Source of the DNA: an uncultured Bacteroidia bacterium
Lineage (GTDB): Bacteria; Bacteroidota; Bacteroidia; Bacteroidales; Prolixibacteraceae
Direction of reading: 5' to 3'
Length of the DNA stretch: 40,442 nt
NCBI GenBank assembly: GCA_903854235.1
Contig: CAINVV010000195.1
Span: 1-40,442, forward strand
The position numbers were made by a program, and so were the translations under genes. The notes under the pieces were generated by a model. It had not been told where the DNA came from. It worked only from the letters and a program-made list of their open reading frames with translations, and ran no database searches. This document shows, in pieces, positions 23,848-32,525 of this stretch. Positions within the stretch are counted from its first letter, which is position 1. Every line of letters begins with the position of its first letter.

Positions 23848-25215
23848 TTGGCAAAATTAAAAACATCCTTTGTCTGCCAGAACTGCGGATATGCCTCCCC
23901 AAAATGGATTGGACATTGTACCTCCTGCGGAGAGTGGAATACCTTTCAGGAGGAGGTTTCCATGCCTGTTAAGAATCAGTCCTCGTTCAACAGCACTCCT
24001 CCTTCCTCCAGACCGGTCACTCTGAACGAGATCGATCTGCTTGAATTGCCCAGAATTGATACGTCCAACAGTGAGTTTAACCGGGTGCTTGGCGGTGGCA
24101 TGGTTCCGGGGGGACTGATTTTGCTGGGTGGAGAACCCGGTATCGGAAAATCGACACTGGTGTTGCAGATTGCCCTCCAACTCAAGAACAGGAAAGTGCT
24201 CTACATCTCCGGAGAGGAGAGCCTTCAGCAGCTTAAAATGCGTGCAGAGCGGTTACAGGGAAGCAATCCTGCTTGTCTTTTCCTGTGCGAAACCGTTCTT
24301 GAATCCGTATTGCTTCACCTTGACAGGGAGTCACCCGATCTGGTGATCATCGACTCCATTCAGACGGTAAGCAGTGAAGCCATTGAATCCACGGCGGGCA
24401 GTGTAACCCAGATCAGGGAGTGCACCATTGCCATCATGAAACTGGCAAAAGCCAGGAACATTGCCGTGATCCTGATTGGGCACATCAACAAGGAGGGCAG
24501 TCTGGCCGGGCCAAAAGTACTGGAGCACATCGTCGACACTGTTTTGCAGTTTGAAGGCGACAGAAACCATCTCTACCGGATTGTCAGGTCTGTCAAAAAC
24601 AGGTTTGGCTCTACCTCCGAACTGGGTATCTATGAAATGCAGCAGACGGGTTTACGGGAGGTCAGCAATCCTTCCGAAATGCTGCTCTCCTCCCACAACG
24701 AAGGATTAAGCGGCACCTCGACCGCTGCTGCCATCGAGGGGATGCGTTCCTTCCTCATTGAGGTACAGGCACTGGTGGGCTCGGCTGCTTATGGAACGCC
24801 GCAGCGATCCGCCACAGGCTATGACCTTAGGAGAATGAACATGCTGCTGGCAGTACTCGAGAAGAGAGCTGGTTTCAAGCTGATGGTCAAAGATGTTTTT
24901 CTGAACATTGCAGGCGGCTTGCGTGTTGATGATCCGGCAATGGACCTGGCCGTCATCTGCGCCATCCTTTCCTCCAATTTTGATGTCTCCATCGACAAAG
25001 GAATTGCCTTTTCGGGGGAGATTGGTTTGACTGGAGAGATCAGGCCGGTTGGCCGGGTGGAGCAGAGAATCGCAGAGGCCCAGAAACTGGGATTTAAGGA
25101 GATTTACATCTCGAAATACAACAAAGGGGTCGATTTCTCCCGTTTCGAAATTAAGATTCACCAGATCGAAAGGGTGGAGAAGCTGGTGAGGAGCCTTTTT
25201 GGGAAAGGAAGCTAA
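23848..25215 (+). CDS. radA: DNA repair protein RadA (Sms)
   Basis: RecA-like ATPase that processes branched recombination intermediates in the cytoplasm. The N-terminal C4 zinc finger is Cys10, Cys13, Cys24 and Cys27 (VCQNCGY, CTSCGEW). Walker A is GGEPGIGKST (94-103), the RadA-specific KNRFG is at 250-254, and the C-terminal Lon-like domain contains VFLNIAGGLRVDDPAMDLAV and FSGEIGLTGEIRPV. The 455-residue length is full. The start is TTG at 23848: it gives the family N-terminus MAKxKTxFVCQNCG, and no ATG precedes the zinc finger in frame. It is coupled closely to panD and ends before a bidirectional terminator. Confidence 0.95.
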   Translation: MAKLKTSFVCQNCGYASPKWIGHCTSCGEWNTFQEEVSMPVKNQSSFNSTPPSSRPVTLNEIDLLELPRIDTSNSEFNRVLGGGMVPGGLILLGGEPGIGKSTLVLQIALQLKNRKVLYISGEESLQQLKMRAERLQGSNPACLFLCETVLESVLLHLDRESPDLVIIDSIQTVSSEAIESTAGSVTQIRECTIAIMKLAKARNIAVILIGHINKEGSLAGPKVLEHIVDTVLQFEGDRNHLYRIVRSVKNRFGSTSELGIYEMQQTGLREVSNPSEMLLSSHNEGLSGTSTAAAIEGMRSFLIEVQALVGSAAYGTPQRSATGYDLRRMNMLLAVLEKRAGFKLMVKDVFLNIAGGLRVDDPAMDLAVICAILSSNFDVSIDKGIAFSGEIGLTGEIRPVGRVEQRIAEAQKLGFKEIYISKYNKGVDFSRFEIKIHQIERVEKLVRSLFGKGS

Positions 25216-25258
25216 AGAAGGCAAAAGTGATATTTGAACTGAATAGAGATAGCCACTT

Positions 25259-25307
25259 CTAAAGTAAAAGACGCCACAACTCAACATTGCGGCGTCTTTT
25301 ACTTTAG
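25259..25307. terminator. Bidirectional terminator between radA and gldN
   Basis: Bases 25259-25275 pair perfectly with 25291-25307 (17 bp, core GACGCC/GGCGTC) around a 15-base loop. The A-rich and T-rich arms allow use from both strands, matching the convergent radA and gldN genes. Confidence 0.87.
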
Positions 25308-25320
25308 CCTTTAGCCTTCT

Positions 25321-26202
25321 TTAGTACTCCCAAAGATCCTGCTCGAAGTTGAAGATGGAATTTTTGATCCGATCCGACTCCTGAGAGGCATACGCATCAG
25401 ACGCATAATCCAGAATTGGTCTGTTGTTGTAGACATTCTCTTCCTTGATGATGTATCCGTCAAAATTACGGATCAAAAACATATCATCGAAACTGAAGTT
25501 TCGGGCACCATTGTGTGGATTAAGCGACTCATTTTTGGCAAGTAATGGTCTGATTTCCGGATAGAAAACCCAAAATAGCCTCTTTCTGCGTAAGTCAGTC
25601 TGGGCTACATCTTCATCACGGTAATACAGCCGTATTGGACAGATACCTAAAATGCGAACCTGAAGAGCAGATTTCTGCTTATCAAAATACCATATCTCTT
25701 TTATAATTAACTGTTTAACCTCATCTGTCTGAATTTCTTGCGCAACTGTAACATCCTCCATCTGGCCAGTTTCAAAATTCCGGCGGGATACGGTTTTTGT
25801 CGCAGCACCAAATTGTGCCTTTACCTGATCAAAACTAAGCGGTACGGTAAATTCATTCTCGTCGTTGGAGGGGGCATTGAAGGCGGTGATGGTATTCTCC
25901 CTGATTCCTTTCAACAACAGGTTGATCAGGTTGGTTCTCCCCTGGGATTCTACGGTTGGGAAGTAGAAGGGTTGATTCATCTTTTCCCGCAGGTCTATCA
26001 TCCGCCAGACGGTCTTCGACCAGATGACATCTGCCTCACGGACTCCAGGCAACTTGGCGGGCTTCCGTTCGAGAGTGATTTTTTTATCGTATGCTCCGTT
26101 GAACCTGTTTTTAACGAGATCCTCTATGCTTTGTCCCATCAGGTTACTGTAAGAGGAAGCACACGTAAAAAGTATCAGTAAGAAAAACAATTTTCGTTTC
26201 AT
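25321..26202 (-). CDS. gldN: Type IX secretion/gliding protein GldN (PorN)
   Basis: Periplasmic component that joins GldK in the ring-like structure at the outer membrane of the type IX secretion system. A signal peptide covers about residues 1-23 (cleavage near LMGQS). The mature protein has the GldN signatures ADVIWSKTVWRMIDLREKMNQPFYFP, NLINLLLKGI and VKQLIIKEIWYFDKQKSALQVRILGICPI, followed by FWVFYPEIRPLLA and FDDMFLIRNFDGYIIKE. At 293 residues it is of usual size. It is the last gene of the operon, 3 bases after gldM, and ends before the shared terminator. Confidence 0.95.
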   Translation of the reverse strand: MKRKLFFLLILFTCASSYSNLMGQSIEDLVKNRFNGAYDKKITLERKPAKLPGVREADVIWSKTVWRMIDLREKMNQPFYFPTVESQGRTNLINLLLKGIRENTITAFNAPSNDENEFTVPLSFDQVKAQFGAATKTVSRRNFETGQMEDVTVAQEIQTDEVKQLIIKEIWYFDKQKSALQVRILGICPIRLYYRDEDVAQTDLRRKRLFWVFYPEIRPLLAKNESLNPHNGARNFSFDDMFLIRNFDGYIIKEENVYNNRPILDYASDAYASQESDRIKNSIFNFEQDLWEY

Positions 26203-26205
26203 TGC

Positions 26206-27747
26206 TTATTTTATTTGAAAACTGATAGGTGATAAGTTTCGGGTAAAGCCATCATCTCCCTTAGCGATAATTTTTTCAATGTGAAGACGAGCCCCGTGAG
26301 CAAGTCCTTTGAAAAGATCACGTTGCTCCTGTGAAAAGCGCGCTCCTGTCGTAGATCGCTCTTCCACGAATCCACCTTTTGTTACGGAGACAGTGAAAGA
26401 TAATACCTGAAATTTTAAGTCGAACTCAAAGTCAGGAATCGAAGCGAATACACCCTGTTCTGCCTCTAGATCGCCTTTTGTGATTATCCCTTCAAATTTT
26501 TCGGCAACTGTAGCAATGGGGTTTTGTACTTTTTTTACCCTGAATTCGTAAGATCCCATTTGCTTGACTACCTTATCAACCGTAGCACTGACAATGATGT
26601 AGGCCTTTACTCCTACTTTCTCGGGATAAGCCAAAAATCCGTCGGCAGTTCGCTCAATCCGACCATTTTGCATGGTGGCACTGATATCCCTGGAGGACAT
26701 CCCCGGCACCGAAATGGAGACCGGATTTGGTAATCCTGCATACAGGATATTCATTTTGGTAAGCGAAACAGTAGCAGAGGGCTTGGCAACCTGATACTCT
26801 TGCTGGAAAGGATAAGGTATGATTTGCCCACCCGGACTCTTGAAATTGATGACCCCTTTCCAGACAAAGGTACCTTCAGTCGTTGCATTAGCCTTGTACA
26901 AACCAGCGTTTTCACCTGTAATAATCGGCAATTTGTTGCCATTAACAATAATTTCAGGTACTGCAGTCGTATCGATGGCAGAGATAAAGACTTTGGCTTC
27001 GTAGGTATCACCCTGAATCACATAATTGGATTTGGGAATGACCTGTGCCTTCAGGTTGTTGAACTTGAAGGAGGAAGCATCAATCTTTGAATGTAGAAAA
27101 TTGATCGCATCGAACTCGCTGTTCCGGATATCACTCTGGAGTTTGGACATCAGGGTGATGACAGCAATCAATGGATAACCTTCAAATTTACTGACTTCCC
27201 ACGAGGGTCTGCCCCCTTCGAACGGCGGTGGATCGGAGGTGTCCAGAGATTTGCGGATCGAGGCTATTTGTGCAGAATCGGCCGGATCAAAAACTTTAAT
27301 CAATGAATCCTTGTATACTTCGATCGCATGTTTTAGCTGAGTACCATAATTTTTGGAGATCATCAATTCTGCTGCAACGTTTAGGTCCTCCTTCAACTGA
27401 ATGTTGTTTACATCCCCTTCCGGACCGTCTGCCCTTTTGACGATCATCTCCTTGAGTTTGGAGATATAATTGTACAAGGAATCGGTCTGCGTTTTTATTC
27501 TGGTCACTGTCCTGTTAAGATCACCTACTTTTTTAGGATTTTCCTGAGCCGCATTGTTGAATTGGGTATAAACGCTTTGATTTTTTACATTGAAATTTTT
27601 GATGGTACTCATGAATCCTTCATTCACCGAGGCGAAGGCATCCAAAACTTTCTTGTCAACATTCAATGCCAACATCGCTGTAAGTACGAGGTACATCAGC
27701 ATGATCATTTTCTGCCGTGGTGTTTCCGGAGTGCCAGTAGAGCTCAT
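26206..27747 (-). CDS. gldM: Type IX secretion/gliding motor protein GldM (PorM)
   Basis: With GldL it forms the proton-driven inner-membrane motor, and its long periplasmic part reaches the GldK/GldN ring. The cytoplasmic N-terminus and single membrane helix have the family signature PRQKMIMLMYLVLTAMLALNVDKKVLDAF (residues 10-38). A periplasmic helical domain follows (to about 225), then beta domains (D2-D4) including VSLTKMNILYAGLPNPVSISVPG. At 513 residues it is the usual length. The gene starts 18 bases after the gldL stop. Confidence 0.96.
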   Translation of the reverse strand: MSSTGTPETPRQKMIMLMYLVLTAMLALNVDKKVLDAFASVNEGFMSTIKNFNVKNQSVYTQFNNAAQENPKKVGDLNRTVTRIKTQTDSLYNYISKLKEMIVKRADGPEGDVNNIQLKEDLNVAAELMISKNYGTQLKHAIEVYKDSLIKVFDPADSAQIASIRKSLDTSDPPPFEGGRPSWEVSKFEGYPLIAVITLMSKLQSDIRNSEFDAINFLHSKIDASSFKFNNLKAQVIPKSNYVIQGDTYEAKVFISAIDTTAVPEIIVNGNKLPIITGENAGLYKANATTEGTFVWKGVINFKSPGGQIIPYPFQQEYQVAKPSATVSLTKMNILYAGLPNPVSISVPGMSSRDISATMQNGRIERTADGFLAYPEKVGVKAYIIVSATVDKVVKQMGSYEFRVKKVQNPIATVAEKFEGIITKGDLEAEQGVFASIPDFEFDLKFQVLSFTVSVTKGGFVEERSTTGARFSQEQRDLFKGLAHGARLHIEKIIAKGDDGFTRNLSPISFQIK

Positions 27748-27765
27748 GTGGTTCGTGAATTGTTA

Positions 27766-28767
27766 TTAACGTTTGATATTCATTGCTCCCAACATGTTGC
27801 CATATACCTGGTTCAATGCTTCCAGGTTTTTGTTCATCAGTTCTGTCATCTGATGATATTTTTTGGCTTCTTCCAAAGTAGACGTTACAATCTTTTGAAG
27901 ACCAGCTTCATCCTGCACACTTTTGGCAGACGATTCTGCCATCTTTTTGACATTCTGCAGATGAAGTTCATAGGAAGTATTCAGCAAGGACATACTTGCA
28001 TTGATTTTGCCAATCTCACTGGAATAATTTTTGGAATTTTCATTGATGGCTGCAATATCCTTGTGGATGGTCTCTGTAAATTCCTTGTAGGAAGTAGTCA
28101 GTTTTTCGCTGGTAGAAGCCAGTTGATGGTTGATCTTTTTGGTCGATTCAGCAAAGCTTTCAGCCAGCTCTTTGGACGAGCCTGTGATAAGTTTGGACGA
28201 ATGTTCGTAGCTATGCACCAGTTCGTTGAGTGAATGTTCGACGGATAGGGTGGCCTTATTATTGACTTCAGAGAAGTTATTCATGGATTTTGCGGCATTC
28301 CCAAGATTCTGAACATACACTTCTGTGGCAAGCGTAGCATTGGAAATTTCAGAAATTCCCCGGGCAGTATTGGTGAGATCCTGAATTCCATTTTTGAGTT
28401 TTGTCAACAGTTCGGGGGAAATATCGGCTTGTGCGAATACATCGTGTAACCCATTATTCCCTGATCTCGTTCTCGCATGCAGATCGGAATCATCTTCCAG
28501 TTCCGGATAAACTTTGGCCCAATCGTACTCTTTGGGTGGCAGATAGACGGGTTGAAAAGCGGTAATAAGGAAAACCACGACCTCAACTCCCAATCCAAGT
28601 CCCAACATCCAGCCCAGCCCAGGCACGTGGTAAACTTTGCAAAGCGCACCAAAAACGACAATAGCCGCACCTACGCTGAAAATAACATTCAAGAGTTTAG
28701 GGGACATTACTCCCGAATTATTAGGGTCTTCAACTTCCTTTAGTTTTGAGTTTATAGGAATTGTCAT
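27766..28767 (-). CDS. gldL: Type IX secretion/gliding motor protein GldL (PorL), long form
   Basis: Inner-membrane partner of GldM. Two membrane helices (about residues 24-44 and 50-71) form a hairpin with a conserved Gly-Lys-Xaa-His-type turn (GALCKVYHVPG). Glu62 in the second helix (GVEVVVF) matches the glutamate thought to carry protons in the Flavobacterium motor. The cytoplasmic part is unusually long: 333 residues in total, against about 215 in Flavobacterium johnsoniae from memory, and the extra region (130-320) is predominantly coiled-coil. It lies 18 bases upstream of gldM and 32 bases after gldK. Confidence 0.95.
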   Translation of the reverse strand: MTIPINSKLKEVEDPNNSGVMSPKLLNVIFSVGAAIVVFGALCKVYHVPGLGWMLGLGLGVEVVVFLITAFQPVYLPPKEYDWAKVYPELEDDSDLHARTRSGNNGLHDVFAQADISPELLTKLKNGIQDLTNTARGISEISNATLATEVYVQNLGNAAKSMNNFSEVNNKATLSVEHSLNELVHSYEHSSKLITGSSKELAESFAESTKKINHQLASTSEKLTTSYKEFTETIHKDIAAINENSKNYSSEIGKINASMSLLNTSYELHLQNVKKMAESSAKSVQDEAGLQKIVTSTLEEAKKYHQMTELMNKNLEALNQVYGNMLGAMNIKR

Positions 28768-28799
28768 GTCAATCTGTATTTGATGTTACTAGTTGAAAG

Positions 28800-30146
28800 T
28801 TAAAATTCATCTCCAAATGAGGAACGTACGCACCGGAATCCAACATAGGATTTTGCGGTATCCTGGTATTCAAAAGTACGTGTGCCAACCTGGATGTAAA
28901 AGGCAATGTCTTTCCATGAACCACCCCTGGTGACCTTCCGTTTCATGGTCGGTGGATCGTCGGGCAGTGCATTGTATTCAAAGTTGGGATTCAGGTCATG
29001 CATAAAGTTGTAGGTCGATTCGTCGTAGGCGGTGATGGTCCATTCTGCCACATTTCCTGCCATGTCGTACAAACCGTATCCATTTGGTTCGTAGGTAGCC
29101 ACCTTCACAGAGGCTTTTCCGCCATCATCGCTGTAATTGCCGCGCATCGGTTTGAAATTGGCCAGAAAGCATCCGGTCTTTGAGCGGGTGTAGTAACCGC
29201 CCCAGGGATACATCGAGTTATCCAATCCACCTCTCGCAGCCAGTTCCCATTCTGCCTCAGATGGAAGCCTGTAGTCCTGAACAGCGTAGTCTCCCTTGTT
29301 GGAAAGGCTCTTGTTTTTAAAGTTGGTTCTCCACATGCAAAATGCTTTGGCCTGCTTCCAAGTTACCCCAACCACGGGATAATCATCGAAACTTGGATGG
29401 GCAAAATACATTTTAGCCCAGGGTTCATTGAACGAGTAGGTAAAGTCACGAATCCAGACAAGTGTGTCGGGGTAGATGTTGACGGCTTCACTGATGACGA
29501 AACTCGAGCGATTCTGAATCGGAACCACTTTCCCATTCAGGTCAACCACACTTCCGGTATAACTTTGTTTGGAATAGTCGTATGAATTCTGGCGGCGTGC
29601 GGCCTGTTGCAAATCGACCCAATAGTAGTTGTAATTCAATTTCCTTACATCCAGCTCTTTTTTTCCGAAGATTCTTTCGCTTTTGTCATAATAAAGAGCT
29701 TCAAGATCTGGAATGTACTCTGCTTTCTTCAAGTTAAGCTTGACATCCCAATCCAGGATTGCCGGATCAATCGGGTCCCCTCTTCGTGTAGTAGTAGGTT
29801 TAAATTCAGGATATTTCTGGGAAAGTAAATCCCTGGCAATGGAATCACGAACCCAGTAGACAAACTGCCGGTATTCGTTGTTGGTAATTTCAGTGTCATC
29901 CATCCAGAAAGTGGCCAGATCCACTGTACGGGTAGGTGCAGTAGCCCCGGTTATATCCTGATCGGAGGGCCCCATGTTGAAACTGCGGCCCGGAATCAGT
30001 ACCATCCCCAGCGGAGACGGTTCCAGGTATTTTCCTCTTTTCTGAACGCCCACCAATTCACCGCTTCCGGTGCTGTGACATCCGGAAAGTAGCAACATGA
30101 CTGCCATGCTACCATAAGCAAACAATCGTTTTATCGTTCGACTCAT
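28800..30146 (-). CDS. gldK: Type IX secretion/gliding lipoprotein GldK (PorK)
   Basis: Outer-membrane lipoprotein that forms the ring with GldN. Lipobox LLSGC after a hydrophobic stretch. The body is a formylglycine-generating-enzyme-like (sulfatase-modifying factor) fold: IPGRSFNMGPSD, FWMDDTEITNNEYRQFVYW, WKQAKAFCMWRTNF, RLPSEAEWELAARGG, YPWGG and the C-terminal GGSW and VGFRCVRS. I chose ATG 30146, which gives a basic n-region (MSRTIKRLF) directly before the hydrophobic core; the ATG at 30170 would add eight residues including an Asp. It follows the porP gene by about 31 bases (7 if the longer start is used). Confidence 0.94.
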   Translation of the reverse strand: MSRTIKRLFAYGSMAVMLLLSGCHSTGSGELVGVQKRGKYLEPSPLGMVLIPGRSFNMGPSDQDITGATAPTRTVDLATFWMDDTEITNNEYRQFVYWVRDSIARDLLSQKYPEFKPTTTRRGDPIDPAILDWDVKLNLKKAEYIPDLEALYYDKSERIFGKKELDVRKLNYNYYWVDLQQAARRQNSYDYSKQSYTGSVVDLNGKVVPIQNRSSFVISEAVNIYPDTLVWIRDFTYSFNEPWAKMYFAHPSFDDYPVVGVTWKQAKAFCMWRTNFKNKSLSNKGDYAVQDYRLPSEAEWELAARGGLDNSMYPWGGYYTRSKTGCFLANFKPMRGNYSDDGGKASVKVATYEPNGYGLYDMAGNVAEWTITAYDESTYNFMHDLNPNFEYNALPDDPPTMKRKVTRGGSWKDIAFYIQVGTRTFEYQDTAKSYVGFRCVRSSFGDEF

Positions 30147-30177
30147 ATCTTGTGAACCACTATATTTCATTCCAAAG

Positions 30178-31119
30178 TTATAAAAACCTCACACTTTTGG
30201 CTTTTTGACCCTTATTTTTATTTAAAAGAACAGCGTACGAGATAAAAAGTTCATGAGAACCAGAATTATACCGGGACAAGACCGAGGTATTCAAATCATA
30301 GGAATAGCCTATCTTTAGCCCGTTTTGCAACTCTACACCCATAAATAACATCACTGCATCACTGTTTCTGTACCCAATTCCGCCCCAAAACCGTTTGTTG
30401 TACTGAAGCATCAGGTCAAGATCCAACTGGGAAGTTGTCCCGTCGGTCTTGGCGAAGAACGAAGGCTGAAGCGTAAACCGGTCATCGTTCATCTCCAAAT
30501 TGTATCCGCCGGTCAGGTAAAAATGCCTTTTCAGCGAATAATGTCCAGTCTCCTCAAACGCAAAGGAAGGCTGATTCAGATGGGTGACCGATAATGCAAG
30601 GTAATATTTTTTTTGTTTGTAATAAAACCCGGCACCGATATCTGTCAATACCCCATTCACTTCTTGTTTGGGCAAGGCCGGATCAGAATTGTCAACCAGA
30701 TCACCTCCCAGTGTTTCTGACCAACCCGGACTAAGATTCTTATTCATCAAACCCACTGAAAACCCGCATCCCAAAAGACCCTGTCCAAGTTTGAAACGGT
30801 AAGCATAATCCAACCCAAAGGAGACATTCTTCTCGTATCCGATTGCATCCTTCACTACCGTGAAACCCAAACCATCGGCGTCCCCTATCAATTTAAGGGC
30901 TGCATCCGTCTGAAAAACCGTTGTCACAGGTGCACCGGGGAATCCAACCCATTGTTGTCTGTTTAACAACATCATATTGATCTCCCCTGAATTTCCTGCA
31001 AACCCCGGATTGGTCATCAGATGATTGAACATATGCTGACTAATCTGCGGATCTTGCTGTGCACTCGCGGCGAATGTACATATATTTAACAAAATCCACA
31101 AAAATCCGGAATATTTCAT
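30178..31119 (-). CDS. porP: PorP/SprF family type IX secretion membrane protein
   Basis: Outer-membrane beta-barrel. The signal peptide is residues 1-20 (cleavage near ASAQQ). The mature N-terminus QDPQISQHMFNHLMTNPGFAGNSGEINMMLLNRQQWVGFPGAPVT is the PorP/SprF signature, followed by paired strands and gly/aromatic turns to the end. The 313-residue length fits. It heads the block porP-gldK-gldL-gldM-gldN, the same order as the porPKLMN operon of Porphyromonas gingivalis. I cannot tell from sequence whether this copy serves the core machine or a specific adhesin. Confidence 0.93.
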   Translation of the reverse strand: MKYSGFLWILLNICTFAASAQQDPQISQHMFNHLMTNPGFAGNSGEINMMLLNRQQWVGFPGAPVTTVFQTDAALKLIGDADGLGFTVVKDAIGYEKNVSFGLDYAYRFKLGQGLLGCGFSVGLMNKNLSPGWSETLGGDLVDNSDPALPKQEVNGVLTDIGAGFYYKQKKYYLALSVTHLNQPSFAFEETGHYSLKRHFYLTGGYNLEMNDDRFTLQPSFFAKTDGTTSQLDLDLMLQYNKRFWGGIGYRNSDAVMLFMGVELQNGLKIGYSYDLNTSVLSRYNSGSHELFISYAVLLNKNKGQKAKSVRFL

Positions 31120-31332
31120 TAGTTAATATTTTGTATTCTATTGGGTCCTTCTATACTCATCAAAGGCTTCAAAGTTCTAATAAACAGCAATTTAAAAATT
31201 CATGTAATTCGTTCAAAAAAGGCTAATTCATTTTCATTAAATCAGGCGATAAAGACCATGCGAAAAGGGCCTAATCTATCTCGTCAGTTGCCTGCAAACT
31301 TTTGTCATTGTCTCCGACTTTTCGGGTGTAAA

Positions 31333-32460
31333 TCAATAGGTTCTGTTGAAGGAGCTCCACCATCTGTCAGGAATCTCATTTTTGCAAGCTTTGTTGTAAT
31401 CTTTCCTGGAACAGGGAATCCTGCGTGGGAAAAGGTCACAATCAGGTGAAGGTACTTCCATCCACCATCTCTTTGAAACCGGATGCCTGAGAAAGGTTAC
31501 CGGATCAGGAATGCCTTCCACCTGAACTACAAAGTGCATAAAATCAACTGCTTCATCCAATGGAACGTCGTCTATTTTTTTGGATTTCCCATTCAGGAAG
31601 TACCATACAATTTGAGCTGCCATCATCGCCCCATTTTTACCGGGATCTTTGGCCGGAGCATATCCAAACATCCCAAACCAGACCGGATTGGTAGATATCC
31701 CTGCATACCAGGCAAGCTGACAGGCCTCTTCACCTGTCAGACCGTTGGGTGAATTTCTGGTTTGACCAGGGGCTTCACTGAGTTTCAATGCACCAAAATC
31801 GAAGCTGACCAGATCTGTTTCTCGCAGGTAAGGTTCCATCTCCCGAAGCCCGTTTCTCAATTCTCCCAGCGTAAAAAGGGATCCGTTGAACTCTTCTGGA
31901 AAGCTCTCTTTGCTTTCTGGTGAGGCGAAGAAGGATTGCACCGCCATCACGTTCACAATAGATTCCACAGATAGATTTCTCAGGAAAATATCTTCGCCTT
32001 CGTGATTTGGTTTGGCGAGATTGTCAATCCTATCGTCGATCACTGTCAGCACGGCTTCATTTTTTTGAATCCCTGCCAGCAACGGAATGGTGAAACTCTG
32101 ATCGCCACCCAGAATGAGTAAGGGAATGTTGAGCGAACAGAGCTCCTCCGCAATGACCCGTATGGCTGCAACGGTATCGCTGATTTCGGTCCCGGTTTTG
32201 ACATTTCCCAGATCCACCAAAGTGAAGGAAGTATCGAACCGTGTTAGTTGATATAGTTGTTCCCGGATGGCATCCGGAGCATCTGAATAGGAAGCTGAGT
32301 TGGGAAGCCTGTCGTCCGTAATTCCAAGAATGGCTACATCCGGCAAGGCCGATTCATTCCAGACCGATTTTTTCAAAAAGGTACCCAGGCAATCATCATC
32401 ACCCGAAAATTTTTTAACAAACGGCAATTGTTTGGCTGGTACAAGGAGTTCCTTCAACAT
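31333..32460 (-). CDS. Arginase/formimidoylglutamase-fold protein with lost metal ligands, 375 aa
   Basis: Ureohydrolase fold: ILGGDQSFTIPLL (117-129), VLTVIDDRIDNL (138-148), LVSFDFGALK (217-226), PNGLTGEEACQLAWYAG near 239-254 and MFGYAPAKDPG. In active enzymes the manganese ligands are the His of GGDH, the D-x-H-x-D triple and the two Asp of SxDxD. Here Gln121 replaces the first His, Arg144 the second, and Gly223 the last Asp; only Asp142, Asp146 and Asp221 remain. A dinuclear metal site therefore looks impossible, and the protein is probably non-catalytic. I chose ATG 32460; the longer frame begins at a TTG (32481). It lies between topA and the porP-gldKLMN block on the same strand, 213 bases upstream of porP. 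Pipelines often name it formimidoylglutamase. Confidence 0.85.
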   Translation of the reverse strand: MLKELLVPAKQLPFVKKFSGDDDCLGTFLKKSVWNESALPDVAILGITDDRLPNSASYSDAPDAIREQLYQLTRFDTSFTLVDLGNVKTGTEISDTVAAIRVIAEELCSLNIPLLILGGDQSFTIPLLAGIQKNEAVLTVIDDRIDNLAKPNHEGEDIFLRNLSVESIVNVMAVQSFFASPESKESFPEEFNGSLFTLGELRNGLREMEPYLRETDLVSFDFGALKLSEAPGQTRNSPNGLTGEEACQLAWYAGISTNPVWFGMFGYAPAKDPGKNGAMMAAQIVWYFLNGKSKKIDDVPLDEAVDFMHFVVQVEGIPDPVTFLRHPVSKRWWMEVPSPDCDLFPRRIPCSRKDYNKACKNEIPDRWWSSFNRTY

Positions 32461-32525
32461 TCGTACTGGATTTACCGGCAATATAAAAAAACTTTCAGCA
32501 ATAATAACCTGGCAGAAGATTTATT

